Assembly: GCF_003614435.1 (NCBI RefSeq)
Contig: NZ_CP025546.1
Span: forward strand, 496,001-560,000
Direction of reading: 5' to 3'
Origin: Mycobacterium paragordonae
GTDB lineage: Bacteria; Actinomycetota; Actinomycetes; Mycobacteriales; Mycobacteriaceae
DNA length: 64,000 nucleotides
Shown here: one piece after another, positions 1 to 9,845 of the stretch
Numbering within the stretch: the stretch's first letter is position 1
Layout of the letters: every line of letters begins with the position of its first letter
The notes under the pieces: model-generated
Database searches by the model: none
Told to the model about the DNA's origin: nothing
What the model saw: the letters and a program-made list of their open reading frames with translations, nothing else
Made by a program: the position numbers and the translations under genes

Positions 1-829
1 AGTAGGCCAGAGCGGTGCGCGCCGCGCTGGGACCGCCGTCGTGCAACTGCGCGGTGTTGCCCGGTGACAGCAGCCCGATGCCGGCCACCGCCACGAACTT
101 CGCGTTCTTGTTCAGCAGGTCGGCGATCACCGGCGTGGCCAGGTCGTAGTCCTCTCTACCCTTGGGCCGCAACACATATGGCGTGCCGCCGGCCGGCAGG
201 ATCATCGTCGTCAACGACGTCCAGGATTCGTCGCCGCCGGACAGGCCCTGCTTGCCGGGGTAGGCGACGGTGCCGGTGACCGCCTGGTTCGCGCGGCCCT
301 GGCCGTGGGTGTTGTCCACGAATGCGCCAAGCGGTGAGCTGCACCCGGTTTCGCGCCAGGAACCGGCCTTCTGGCCGCGAACGTCGAAGAAGTTGGCGTT
401 GATCGCGATGGTCGGTTGGCCCATGCGCTGCCACGCCTGCAGCGGGGCATAGATCTCGGACGCCTGCATCAGGCCTTCACTGGTCCGCGCGCCGGTGTTG
501 TTCTCGCAACGGGCCTGGTCACCCTGGTGGCTGTCCACCAGCAGGTGCGGCTGCAGCCGGCTCGAGGCCTGCTTGATGATCATCAAGTGGCCGCCGTTGT
601 TCATCTCGTATCCGTGGCCGGCGCCGTCCAACAGCGGCATCGAGTGTCCGCCGCCGAAGTTGTAGACCAGATACGAGCCCTTGGTGTTGGCGATGGCCTG
701 CTCCAACAGTTCCCGGGCATCCGCGGCGTGTGCGACGGGCTGCCCCGTGGTGCTCGCCAGTGCGACACACAACGCCAGGGCGGCACAACTTGCCGTGAGT
801 CTGCGCAGGACGGCAGCTGGCGTCGGCAC
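1..829 (-). CDS. Exported phosphodiester glycosidase-family protein (3' end beyond window)
   Basis: The frame is open from a GTG at 829 to the left edge, about 276 codons with no stop. The start is chosen because AAAGGG lies six bases upstream and the first ~37 residues look like a signal peptide (Arg-Arg, then an Ala/Leu-rich core ending AHAA). The mature part has the IAINANFFD stretch and later Gly-rich turns typical of NAGPA-type phosphodiester glycosidase domains, which hydrolyse glycosyl phosphodiesters outside the membrane. Substrate cannot be told. It lies downstream of the membrane protein at 939-2426 on the same strand, with a 109-base gap. Family assignment rests on motif recognition only. 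Confidence 0.7.
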   Translation of the reverse strand, partial: MPTPAAVLRRLTASCAALALCVALASTTGQPVAHAADARELLEQAIANTKGSYLVYNFGGGHSMPLLDGAGHGYEMNNGGHLMIIKQASSRLQPHLLVDSHQGDQARCENNTGARTSEGLMQASEIYAPLQAWQRMGQPTIAINANFFDVRGQKAGSWRETGCSSPLGAFVDNTHGQGRANQAVTGTVAYPGKQGLSGGDESWTSLTTMILPAGGTPYVLRPKGREDYDLATPVIADLLNKNAKFVAVAGIGLLSPGNTAQLHDGGPSAARTALAY

Positions 830-938
830 GAGAAGCCCTTTCGGCCAATATCCGGAGAAGCAACTCTCCCAGGATCAGCCACATCCGTCACACTGTCAAC
901 TTAAGTAACAGGCCGGTGACGGTCCGGGCGCGGTCGAA

Positions 939-2426
939 TTACGTTTGCCCGCTTGCACTTTCGGAAGCGGGTTGCGGCATGGGCGCGGGGCGAGTCTCGG
1001 ACTCGATCGCATCCCCGGGTGTCACCTCAGTTGCCACCTCGGTCGGCTCCTCGGTTGCCACCTCCGTCGCACCCTCGTTTTGGGGGACGCCCTCGCGCGC
1101 CTTCTCGCGCTGGTGGTGCGCCTGATGCTCGGCGGCGATGGCGTGTTCGATCGCACCGGGAATGCGGTGGAAGCCCTTGCGGTCGTACATGCGGGTGATG
1201 ATGCCGCCCACCAGAACTCCGATCACGAGGCCGATGCCCGTCATGATCAGCGCCTGGCGCAATCCGGCGTCCCCGTGACCGTTGAGATAGAGCAGCGAGC
1301 GCACCCCGAGGAAGACCTGGTGCATGGGCTCGAATTCGGCCAGCCAGCGGAAGAACGGCGGCACGGCCTCCAGTGGCACCGTGGCACCTGCCGACGGCAG
1401 GCCGAGGATCACGAAGATCAGCATGCTGAACAGCAGGCCCATCGAGCCGAGTACCGCGATCAGCGAACTCGAGGTGATGCCCACCGCGCTGATCGCGAAG
1501 ACCCCGAAGAGCCACAGTTGCCAGCCCAGCGTGATGGGCATTCCCAGCCCGTGGGCGATGGCCATGTACACGCCCGATGTGGCCAGCGCGAGGATCACCA
1601 TCAGCCCCCACTTGACCAGCAGGGTGCGGAATCGCGAGATGTTGACCTGCTCGGCGAAGCGGTACACCGGGCCGAATTCAGCTGGTACATAACCCAACAT
1701 CGAATCGACGAGGGTGCTCACCACGATGCTGCCGGTGAAGCCGGCAAGCAACAACAACAGCGCATAGTAGAAGGCCGACAACCCATTTCCGGTGCCGTTG
1801 GGCAGCGGGTTGTAGACGGTCGACTTGATGTCGATCGGACTGTTCAGGGCCAGCACCGAAGCACCGGCCAGTGGCGCGCCGCCGGTCTGAGCCGCTACGT
1901 CGGCCGAAAGTCGTTCACCTACTTTGCTGTTCGCGATCGAGGCGGCCTGGTTCAGGGTCTGGCCGGCGATACTGGAGCCCAGCGTGCCCGCGCGCGGGTT
2001 GGTGGAGATCGTGATCGTCGGCCGTTCGGCACGGTTGGCGGTCACCGCGCTCTCCCCGAGGTCGCGCAGCTTCGACGAGAAACCCGGCGGAATCACCATC
2101 TCGCCGTACACCTGCGCGCGGTCCAGCAGTTGTTTGGCCTCGGCCGCGGAGACCACACGGACGTCGAACTTCTCCTTATCCAGGCCGGCCACCACGCCGT
2201 CGCTGATCTGCTTGCCGTACGGCCCGGCGTCCTGATTGACCACCACGACGGGGAAATGGCGCAGGTTGGTCGTCGGGTTCAGGATGCCGCCCAGGTACAG
2301 CGCGGACAGCGCCGACATGAGGGCCAGGGTGATCAGGATCGGCGCCAGCCAGAACCGCACCTTGCGAAGCTGCCGGGTGTTCCGGTTCGGCTTGGGTGCT
2401 GCGTGGCGGGGCTGCTTCTGAGACAT
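939..2426 (-). CDS. YhgE/DUF3533-like multi-pass membrane protein (Rv0180c homologue)
   Basis: A 495-residue protein. One membrane helix lies near residues 27-50, followed by a long extracytoplasmic region opening with FPVVVVNQDAG, a hallmark of YhgE/Pip and DUF3533 ABC-2-like proteins. About five C-terminal helices follow (roughly residues 220-420), then a charged tail with repeated ATEVATEEPTEVATEV-type units. The family is related to ABC-2 permeases and phage-infection/secretion proteins; the substrate is unknown. In M. tuberculosis the equivalent gene precedes the pirin-like gene, as here. The acidic low-complexity tail is probably cytoplasmic and variable. Confidence 0.75.
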   Translation of the reverse strand: MSQKQPRHAAPKPNRNTRQLRKVRFWLAPILITLALMSALSALYLGGILNPTTNLRHFPVVVVNQDAGPYGKQISDGVVAGLDKEKFDVRVVSAAEAKQLLDRAQVYGEMVIPPGFSSKLRDLGESAVTANRAERPTITISTNPRAGTLGSSIAGQTLNQAASIANSKVGERLSADVAAQTGGAPLAGASVLALNSPIDIKSTVYNPLPNGTGNGLSAFYYALLLLLAGFTGSIVVSTLVDSMLGYVPAEFGPVYRFAEQVNISRFRTLLVKWGLMVILALATSGVYMAIAHGLGMPITLGWQLWLFGVFAISAVGITSSSLIAVLGSMGLLFSMLIFVILGLPSAGATVPLEAVPPFFRWLAEFEPMHQVFLGVRSLLYLNGHGDAGLRQALIMTGIGLVIGVLVGGIITRMYDRKGFHRIPGAIEHAIAAEHQAHHQREKAREGVPQNEGATEVATEEPTEVATEVTPGDAIESETRPAPMPQPASESASGQT

Positions 2427-2464
2427 GAGAGCTCCTGTCTGTCGAGCCCACTCTAGTGTGTCGG

Positions 2465-3190
2465 TCAGCCACCCAGCTTCGCGTGCATCTCCCAGACCAG
2501 CACTTCAGCGGGCTGGTGCGCGGTGAGCCGCCGGCCGTCCGCGTCGGTGCAGCGAGCCGCGTCTCCTTCGGTCAGCTCGCCGCCTTCCTCTAGGGTGAGG
2601 CGGCCGCGAGCCGCGAATACGTGCAGGTAGGGCGCCGGCGGCAGCGAAATGGAGTCACCCGCCGACAGTCGTGCGACATGCAGTGCGGCAGCTCGGTTGT
2701 GCAGGCTTAGGGCCGCGTCACGTCCCGGGATGCCGGAAGCGACAGTGACCAAGCCGACGTTGTCCAGCTGATTGCCGATTTCGTCCTGTTGGTAGCCCGG
2801 TGTGATGCCTGTCTCGTCGGGAATAACCCACATCTGCACGAAATGCACTGGCCGCGTGGGCGAACCATTCTTCTCCGAGTGCAGGATGCCGCTGCCGGCC
2901 GACATCCGTTGAGCCAGACCGGGGTAGATCACTCCCCGGTTGCCGGTGGAATCCTGATGTGCCAGTTCACCTTCCAGTACCCACGTGACGATCTCCATAT
3001 CGCGGTGCGGATGAGTGTCGAAACCCGTTCGCGGCGCGACGATGTCGTCGTTGTTCACCAACAGCAAGCCGAAATGCGTGTTGTCCGGCTCGTAATGGTC
3101 ACCGAAGGAGAAGGAGTGCCGGGACTCCAGCCACGGTGTGGTGGTGAGGCCACGGTCGGCTGCGCGCCGGATATCCACGGTGGCAGGCAT
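2465..3190 (-). CDS. Pirin-family cupin protein (Rv0181c homologue)
   Basis: A 241-residue bicupin. The N-terminal half carries the pirin metal-binding pattern: HPHRDME in the first strand pair and ILHSE about 45 residues on, giving the His-His-His-Glu set that binds iron in pirins. Some pirins are quercetin dioxygenases and others are redox-responsive partners of transcription factors; which applies here is not visible. The ATG at 3190 is chosen by family length. A GTG three codons upstream is possible because GGAGG sits very close to the ATG. The gene is followed by the membrane protein at 939-2426 with a 38-base gap, so the two may be co-transcribed. Confidence 0.85.
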   Translation of the reverse strand: MPATVDIRRAADRGLTTTPWLESRHSFSFGDHYEPDNTHFGLLLVNNDDIVAPRTGFDTHPHRDMEIVTWVLEGELAHQDSTGNRGVIYPGLAQRMSAGSGILHSEKNGSPTRPVHFVQMWVIPDETGITPGYQQDEIGNQLDNVGLVTVASGIPGRDAALSLHNRAAALHVARLSAGDSISLPPAPYLHVFAARGRLTLEEGGELTEGDAARCTDADGRRLTAHQPAEVLVWEMHAKLGG

Positions 3191-3210
3191 GGCCTCCACA
3201 GTAACGGCCG

Positions 3211-4074
3211 CTACAGTCCGGCGGTGAGCAGTTGTTGCGCATGCCGCAGCGCTGCATCGAGCTCGGCCAGCGTGAGCCCTGGCGCGCCGCCCAGGTGGAT
3301 TTCGATCTGGTACTCGGGCTGCCGGTCCCGGCCGAAGATCGGTAAGACGACGAATTCGGCTGTCGCCAAGTCGGTTTCGAGCGCATCGGTGACCGACTGC
3401 AAGGTCACCATGGTGATCAGCCCGCGGAGCTGACGGGTGACCGCAGCGGTGGGCTCGAGCGACGCCAGCACGGTCGCCACCCGGTCGTGCAGTGACTGGT
3501 GGGTGTCGTCGAACCGCCAGGCGCCGTAGCCGCGGGCCCGGATGTCGGCGAGTACCTGCTGATACCGCTGCACTTCGGCGGCGGCCGGCCGCGGTGTGAC
3601 CCGGCGCAGCCACTCCGCGATGGCCTGATCATCCCGCCAGGCCATGGCCACCAGCCCGAACGGCGGGTCGATCGGGAAGCGCTGACCGACGGCGTGTTCG
3701 CCATCGGTGCCGTGCCCTACCGCATCGACGGTGGTGAGGTTTCGCGCGCCGATCTTCGACATCGAACACCCCGCGCCCAGCGAGTCGTTGAGGAACTGCA
3801 AGGCGTCGCGGCCGCGGTCCAGGAGCGGAAATTGTCGCCGCAGCCCGTGCACCAGCCCGAACAGCCCACTGCCCAGGCTGTAGCGGCGGTCTTCGTAGCG
3901 GGTCACCCACGCGCGCCGCTCCAGTTCGGCGAGGATCAGCGAACACGTGGAGGTGCTGATCCCGCAGCCCTTCGCCAGTTCGGCCGCGGTCCGGCCGTGC
4001 GGTGCGTCGGCCAGCGCGGCGAGCACGTCCATCACGCGTCCGGTCGGCGGCGACTTGGCGGTTGACGCCGCCAT
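3211..4074 (-). CDS. IclR-family transcriptional regulator
   Basis: A 287-residue protein with an N-terminal winged helix (residues ~12-70, ending YSLGSGLFGL, typical of IclR) and an IclR-type ligand-binding domain. The start at 4074 is firm: AAGGAGG precedes the ATG by five bases. It is divergent from the dehydrogenase at 4136, with 61 bases between starts, and probably controls that gene and itself. Divergent regulator/enzyme pairs of this kind usually govern catabolism of a small carbon or amine source; the effector is unknown. This pair is not part of the M. tuberculosis order between the pirin and sigG, so it looks like an insertion or a loss elsewhere. Confidence 0.82.
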   Translation of the reverse strand: MAASTAKSPPTGRVMDVLAALADAPHGRTAAELAKGCGISTSTCSLILAELERRAWVTRYEDRRYSLGSGLFGLVHGLRRQFPLLDRGRDALQFLNDSLGAGCSMSKIGARNLTTVDAVGHGTDGEHAVGQRFPIDPPFGLVAMAWRDDQAIAEWLRRVTPRPAAAEVQRYQQVLADIRARGYGAWRFDDTHQSLHDRVATVLASLEPTAAVTRQLRGLITMVTLQSVTDALETDLATAEFVVLPIFGRDRQPEYQIEIHLGGAPGLTLAELDAALRHAQQLLTAGL

Positions 4075-4135
4075 CAAGACCTCCTTACCATCCGTCCAAA
4101 ATCTGAAGATAGTCGTCCTAATAATAGGAGAACAA

Positions 4136-5269
4136 GTGCTGAAGGTGGGGGTATGGGGGCCGGGTTCGATGGGATTGATCGCCCTGCGCGGGGTCATCGA
4201 CCATCCGCGGCTGCAATTGGTCGACCTGGTGGTGCACAGCGACGCCAAGGCCGGCCGCGACGCCGGTGAGCTGTGCGGCATCGAACCCGTCGGTGTCGTG
4301 GCTACGACCGATCCCGCGGCAATGCTGGCCGGGGATGCCGACGCGGTGGTGTACGCCGCTGCCGCGAACCTGCGGCCGTTGGAGGCCGTCGAGGACATGG
4401 CGTCGATCCTGCGCGCCGGCAAGAACGTGGTCTCCTGCTCGGTGGTGCCGCTGGTGTTTCCCGACGCGGTGGAACCCGGGTTCACCGAACCGTTGCGACA
4501 CGCCGCGCTGGCCGGCGGCGTGTCGTTCTTCACCACCGGCATCGACTCGGGGTTCGCCAATGATGTTCTGCCGCTTGTTCTTTCGGGCGTTGCCCGGTCC
4601 ATCGAGTCGATCCGGGTGACCGAGATGTTCAACTACGCGACCTACCCCGACAAGGCCGCGGTGTACGACATCCTGGGATTCGGTCAGCCACCCGAGGTGA
4701 CCCCGTTCGCCGCCGCGCCCGGGATCTTCAGCTTCGGATGGGGACCGGTGCTGCACCAACTCGCCGCCGGGCTCGACATCAAGCTGGACCACATCGACGA
4801 GACCGTGGAACGGGTGGCGGCCGACGAGTCGTTCGACACGCCCACCGGGCATATCGCGGCCGGCACCATCGCGGCCATGCGCTCCACGCTGACCGGATAC
4901 GTGCAGGACGACGCCACCCTCGTCCTGGACCATGTGACGCGGATGCGCGACGACATCGCGCCGGACTGGCCACAGCCGAACATCAGCATCCAACCGAACG
5001 ACCTGGGCTATGGCGCGGCCTCGGGCCGGGGCCTGTACCGCGTCGAAATCGAGGGTTCCCCGACCATGCGGTGCGAATTCGAGATGGCCGAAGATCACGA
5101 CCACGATCTCGGTGCGCGCATCGCCGGAGCATCCCGGATGGTCAATGCCATCCCGGCGGTGTGCGCGGCGCCCCCGGGTCTGCTGTCCGCGCTGGACCTG
5201 CCGCTGGTGACCGGAGGGGGCTTGGTGCGTTCGGTGCCGGGGCCGACGCCGGACAGTCGGTTGTTCTAG
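4136..5269 (+). CDS. NAD(P)-dependent dehydrogenase, dihydrodipicolinate reductase-like
   Basis: A 377-residue protein with an N-terminal Rossmann fold: VGVWGPGSMG at residues 4-13 is the dinucleotide-binding loop. The rest resembles the DapB-like / 2,4-diaminopentanoate dehydrogenase group, which acts on amino or imino acids. The GTG start at 4136 is preceded by AGGAG at a normal distance. It is not the housekeeping DapB, which is shorter (~245 residues). Divergent from the IclR gene and probably regulated by it. Its stop codon shares the tetranucleotide CTAG with the convergent hydrolase gene. Substrate is not inferable. Confidence 0.75.
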   Translation: MLKVGVWGPGSMGLIALRGVIDHPRLQLVDLVVHSDAKAGRDAGELCGIEPVGVVATTDPAAMLAGDADAVVYAAAANLRPLEAVEDMASILRAGKNVVSCSVVPLVFPDAVEPGFTEPLRHAALAGGVSFFTTGIDSGFANDVLPLVLSGVARSIESIRVTEMFNYATYPDKAAVYDILGFGQPPEVTPFAAAPGIFSFGWGPVLHQLAAGLDIKLDHIDETVERVAADESFDTPTGHIAAGTIAAMRSTLTGYVQDDATLVLDHVTRMRDDIAPDWPQPNISIQPNDLGYGAASGRGLYRVEIEGSPTMRCEFEMAEDHDHDLGARIAGASRMVNAIPAVCAAPPGLLSALDLPLVTGGGLVRSVPGPTPDSRLF

Positions 5270-6669
5270 GCGCGCGGGTAGGTGGCGCCGGCCAGTTGCA
5301 GGATCTCCTCGCGGTCGGCGGCCAGGATGAACCCGGACCCGATCGCGGCGTCGAGCGCAGCGGTGAACTTGCCCAGGTATTCGTCCGCGCCTCCTGGGTA
5401 GAGGCGCCGCACGGTGGCGTCGTCGAAAGGCTCGCCGGTGCCGAATATCGAGGACATGATGCTCTCCTCGGCGGCGATGCCGGAGGTGCGGGCGACTGGG
5501 ACATCCACCCACGGAGTGCGCACGCCGCCGGCGGCTATGCCGTGGCCGTCCAGCACCGGCTCCGGATGTGGGGATTCGCGGACCTGCAGCGGCGGGCCAC
5601 TGGGCGGCGCCGTCCCGGTGCGCACCCAGTCGGTGAGCGCCGCCAGCGCCGCCTGCACGACGTAGTGGTGCTGCGGGCCGAAGTTGATGTGGTGGTCGAG
5701 TTGCTGACCCATCAGGTTGTCGGTGGGTGCGTAACCGGCCGCCAACTCCTCGATCGACGCGGAACCCGAGTCGATCGGCGCTACCTGGATCGTGTAGTTG
5801 TCGGCGTGCGCGGCGCCGGCGATCTCCCACACCCGCAGCAGGTCGTGGTCGGGTTGGCGGGCGGCGTAATAGCCCTGCCGTCCTGCGCCGTACAGGTCGG
5901 TCTCGGTGATGATCGTCATGAGCGGCACCCGCAGGTCCGGACGGAATTTGACCGCTTGTGAATTGCTGGACTGCAGTTCGTCGAAGATGGACCCGTCGTG
6001 CAGTGGTGCGGCAGGCCCGAACCGGGAATGCACCAGGAACCCGTCATACGTCCGGGCCAGCGGATCGACGGCGTTGATATAGCTGGTGAGGAACATCGCC
6101 GATTGCGATTCCCCAACGGCGACAACATGTTCGGGGCTCAGATCACCCAGGATGCCACCGGTTTCACGAGCCAGGCCGCCGACGTGGGAGAACATGTCGT
6201 AGGCGAACACGTCACCCGGATGGCTGAGGCCGCCATAGCGTTTGGGGTTCTGGCTCTTCAAAGACATGTCGATGCCGAGCAGGCTGACCCCGCCGTCCAC
6301 GCCCACCTTCTGGGCCGAGACCATGACGTAGGCGTAGCCGGCGCGGATCACTTCCCGGTGGGCCATCATCCACACTGCCGGGGCGTCGATGCCGCCGCTG
6401 ACATTGAGCCACTCGACCAGCACGGTGCCGTTGAACTCCGCCGCATCGCTGGGAGTGAGCACCACCACCCGGGTGGTGTAATCGGCTGTGTCCGAGGCGG
6501 TCACGCGCCACCGGCCGTCCGGGCCCAGCGTGTGCTCCGGGGTGTAGGACGAGGCGCTGCCGGAGACGAAGAACTCTTCCGCGCGATAGCCGATGCCACC
6601 GATGTCGAAGGCGCCCAACAGGATTGCGGGCCGGCCGGGCACCGGCGTGACGGCGGTCGGGGCGGTCAC
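5266..6669 (-). CDS. Alpha/beta hydrolase domain protein coupled to sigG
   Basis: A 467-residue protein. AVGESQSAMF gives the G-x-S-x-S nucleophile elbow of a large alpha/beta hydrolase subfamily (~450-500 residues) found widely in actinobacteria. No signal peptide is seen. The GTG start at 6669-6667 overlaps the sigG stop (GTGA), so the gene is translated from the sigG transcript. This placement suggests it belongs to the sigG operon and perhaps to the same stress response. Substrate unknown; an ester or amide hydrolase is the safest reading. Confidence 0.75.
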   Translation of the reverse strand: MTAPTAVTPVPGRPAILLGAFDIGGIGYRAEEFFVSGSASSYTPEHTLGPDGRWRVTASDTADYTTRVVVLTPSDAAEFNGTVLVEWLNVSGGIDAPAVWMMAHREVIRAGYAYVMVSAQKVGVDGGVSLLGIDMSLKSQNPKRYGGLSHPGDVFAYDMFSHVGGLARETGGILGDLSPEHVVAVGESQSAMFLTSYINAVDPLARTYDGFLVHSRFGPAAPLHDGSIFDELQSSNSQAVKFRPDLRVPLMTIITETDLYGAGRQGYYAARQPDHDLLRVWEIAGAAHADNYTIQVAPIDSGSASIEELAAGYAPTDNLMGQQLDHHINFGPQHHYVVQAALAALTDWVRTGTAPPSGPPLQVRESPHPEPVLDGHGIAAGGVRTPWVDVPVARTSGIAAEESIMSSIFGTGEPFDDATVRRLYPGGADEYLGKFTAALDAAIGSGFILAADREEILQLAGATYPRA

Positions 6670-7649
6670 AGCGCGTCCGGCAGGCCGAATCTGGCGAACA
6701 GCGAACCGTCGAGGAATGCGACCACATGGGACACCCCGTCCGGCCGGACGTCAAGGACGTGCAGCTGGAAAGGCACATGCCGGTCGCCCGCGCGCATGTA
6801 CATGGCCGCACCGGGTTGGCCGTTGGCCATGATGGGGATCATCCGCATGTCGCCGGGATGCTCGGCCGGGCACTGCGAGTGGATGAGCGTGATGATGTCG
6901 GGCGCGCCCTGGTACCAGCCGGTGTAGGGCGGCATCTCCCAAATCGCTTCTGCGGTGAAAAGATCCACCAACCGGTCGATGTCGTAGGTCTCGAACGCGT
7001 CGATATAGCGGGCCAGCAGGTCCTGCGTCTCGGAGGAATCCGGCGCGGCCAGCCGGTCGTCGGCGCTGGGCGCGACGGCGTCCAGCTGGGTCCGGGCGCG
7101 CTGCAGCAGACTGTTCACCGCGACTGTGGTGGTGCCGATCGCCTCGGCGACCTCGGCTGCCTTCCACTGCAGCACGTCGCGCAGCAGCAGCACCGCCCGT
7201 TGCCGCGGCGACAGGTGCTGGAGCGCGGCGATGAAAGCCAGCCGCACCGATTCCCGCGACTCGGCGATCACCGCCGGGTCGGCGGGGTCCTGGGTGTCGG
7301 GCAGTGGCTCCAACCAGGGCACTTCGGCTCGTTCGATGAGTTCGGCCGTCGGGTCCGACCGGGTGTTGCCCAGCCCCGTCGGCAGCGGGCGGCGCCCGCG
7401 GCCTTCCAGGGCGGTCAGGCAGGTGTTGGTGGCGATCCGGTGCAGCCAGGTGCGGACCGAGGACTTGCCCTCGAACCGGTCATAGGCCTTCCAGGCCCGC
7501 AGCAGTGTCTCCTGCACCAGGTCCTCGGCGTCGTGCAACGACCCGGTCATCCGGTAGCAGTGGGCAAGCAGTTCGCGCCGGTAAGGCTCGGCGTGGGCGG
7601 AGAAATCTCCGTCGGCACTGGATGGCGAATTCTCGGTGAGCACACTCAC
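6666..7649 (-). CDS. sigG: ECF RNA polymerase sigma factor SigG
   Basis: A 327-residue sigma factor with region 2 (HCYRMTGSLHDAEDLVQETL, near residues 28-47), region 4 (LSPRQRAVLLLRDVLQWKAA plus helix-turn-helix) and a C-terminal SnoaL-like domain (WEMPPYTGWYQG) that modulates activity in such sigmas. Sequence and position next to monoacylglycerol lipase match M. tuberculosis Rv0182c. In that species SigG is tied to the DNA-damage/SOS response. The start is uncertain: GTG at 7649 is used, and an ATG at 7682 in the same frame would add eleven residues. It overlaps the downstream hydrolase by four bases. Confidence 0.9.
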   Translation of the reverse strand: MSVLTENSPSSADGDFSAHAEPYRRELLAHCYRMTGSLHDAEDLVQETLLRAWKAYDRFEGKSSVRTWLHRIATNTCLTALEGRGRRPLPTGLGNTRSDPTAELIERAEVPWLEPLPDTQDPADPAVIAESRESVRLAFIAALQHLSPRQRAVLLLRDVLQWKAAEVAEAIGTTTVAVNSLLQRARTQLDAVAPSADDRLAAPDSSETQDLLARYIDAFETYDIDRLVDLFTAEAIWEMPPYTGWYQGAPDIITLIHSQCPAEHPGDMRMIPIMANGQPGAAMYMRAGDRHVPFQLHVLDVRPDGVSHVVAFLDGSLFARFGLPDAL

Positions 7650-7676
7650 CCGTCTGAGACTACGCAGACTGTCTGA

Positions 7677-8561
<885 letters not shown>

Positions 8562-8604
8562 ATACTCGACCGGGATTGTCGTGCCGCTGCGCTAGTTTGG
8601 CGGC

Positions 8605-9354
8605 ATGACCGACGACAAGATGCTGTCCCGTATTGCGGCACTGCTGCGTCAGGCGGAGGGCACCGACAACTCGCACGAGGCCGAGGCTTTCATGACTGCC
8701 GCGCAGCGGCTTGCGACGGCATCCTCCATCGATCTCGCGGTGGCGCGCTCGCACTCGGCGAACCGTTCGGCGGCCCAGGCCCCCACCCAGCGCACCATCA
8801 CGATCGGTGCCGCGGGCACCCGTGGACTACGCACGTACGTGCAGCTTTTCGTGCTGATCGCGGCGGCCAACGACGTGCGCTGTGACATCGCCTCGAATTC
8901 GACGTTCCTGTATGCCTACGGGTTCGCCGAGGACATCGACGCCACGCACGCCCTGTACGCCGGCCTGGTGGTGCAGATGGTCCGGGCCTCGGATGCCTAC
9001 CTCGCCACGGGTGAGCACCGGCCGACACCCACCATCACCGCCCGGCTCAACTTCCAGCTGGCGTTCGGCGCGCGCGTCGGTCAGCGGCTCGCGGAGGCCC
9101 GCGAGCAGGCCAAGCAGGAAGTGACCAAGGACCGTCGCCGTGCTCCCGGAACCGCTATCGCGTTGCGGGACAAGGAAGTCGAGCTGCGCGACCACTATCG
9201 GGAGGCCTCGAAGGCGCGCGGCACCTGGCAGGCCAACCGGGCCTCGGCCGGGTATTCGTCGTCGGCGCGACGCGCGGGCGACCGGGCGGGGCGCCGGGCG
9301 CGCCTGGGGAACAGTCCCGAGCTGCCCGGGGCGCGGACCGCGCTGGGCCGTTGA
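8605..9354 (+). CDS. DUF2786 protein (Rv0184 homologue)
   Basis: A 249-residue cytosolic protein. Residues 1-42 (DKMLSRIAALLRQAEGT...) form the short helical DUF2786 domain. The middle is alpha/beta-like, and the C-terminus is strongly basic (ARRAGDRAGRRAR), suggesting nucleic-acid contact, though this is inference. It is the first gene of an overlapping run: its TGA overlaps the TTG start of the next gene. Function unknown. Confidence 0.75.
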   Translation: MTDDKMLSRIAALLRQAEGTDNSHEAEAFMTAAQRLATASSIDLAVARSHSANRSAAQAPTQRTITIGAAGTRGLRTYVQLFVLIAAANDVRCDIASNSTFLYAYGFAEDIDATHALYAGLVVQMVRASDAYLATGEHRPTPTITARLNFQLAFGARVGQRLAEAREQAKQEVTKDRRRAPGTAIALRDKEVELRDHYREASKARGTWQANRASAGYSSSARRAGDRAGRRARLGNSPELPGARTALGR

Positions 9355-9845
9355 GCCGCGATTCCCAGCGCGCCAAGGTCTACGCGGCTGAGGAATTCGT
9401 GCGGGTCATGTTCGACCGTGCCGCCGAACACGGGTCACCCAGCGTCGACTTCTTCGGCACCCAGTTGACGCTGCCGCCGGAGGGGCGGTTCGCCTCGATG
9501 GCGTCGGTGCAGCGCTATGTCGACGAGGTGCTGGCGCTGCCGGCGGTGCGCCGGCAGTGGCCGGACGTGCCTTCGCTGCGGGTGCGGGCCCGGCGCGGAG
9601 CCACCTCCGCGCACTACGAGAACCGGGACGGGGCAGGCACTATCGCCGTTCCCGATCGCGACACCGCGGACTGGGCGATGCGTGAGCTCGTCATACTGCA
9701 TGAGGTGGCGCATCACCTGAGCCGGGTGCCGCCGCCACACGGGCCGGACTTCGTCGCGACGATGTGCGCGCTGACGGAGCTGGTGATGGGTCCCGAACTC
9801 GGCCATGTGCTGCATGTCGTGTACGCCAAGGAGGGGGTGCGGTGA
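9351..9845 (+). CDS. TIGR04338-type metallohydrolase (Rv0185 homologue)
   Basis: A 164-residue protein with LHEVAHHLS near residue 125, a zinc-binding HExxH-type motif. A further His follows in PPPHGPDF, as in the small actinobacterial metallohydrolase family. The start is TTG at 9351, overlapping the previous stop (TTGA), which fixes it by coupling. The stop overlaps the GTG of the beta-glucosidase gene. The linked trio (DUF2786, metallohydrolase, glycosidase) is conserved in mycobacteria; the substrate of this member is unknown. Confidence 0.75.
   Translation: MSRDSQRAKVYAAEEFVRVMFDRAAEHGSPSVDFFGTQLTLPPEGRFASMASVQRYVDEVLALPAVRRQWPDVPSLRVRARRGATSAHYENRDGAGTIAVPDRDTADWAMRELVILHEVAHHLSRVPPPHGPDFVATMCALTELVMGPELGHVLHVVYAKEGVR

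Noticed and set aside
945..2456. Plus-strand frame of 503 codons
   Set aside because: Lies antisense to the DUF3533-like gene, is His/Gln/Arg-rich and matches no fold; the minus frame has membrane helices and a family motif.
4075..4632. Upstream extension of the IclR gene
   Set aside because: The extension covers the divergent dehydrogenase, while AAGGAGG five bases before the ATG at 4074 fixes the start.
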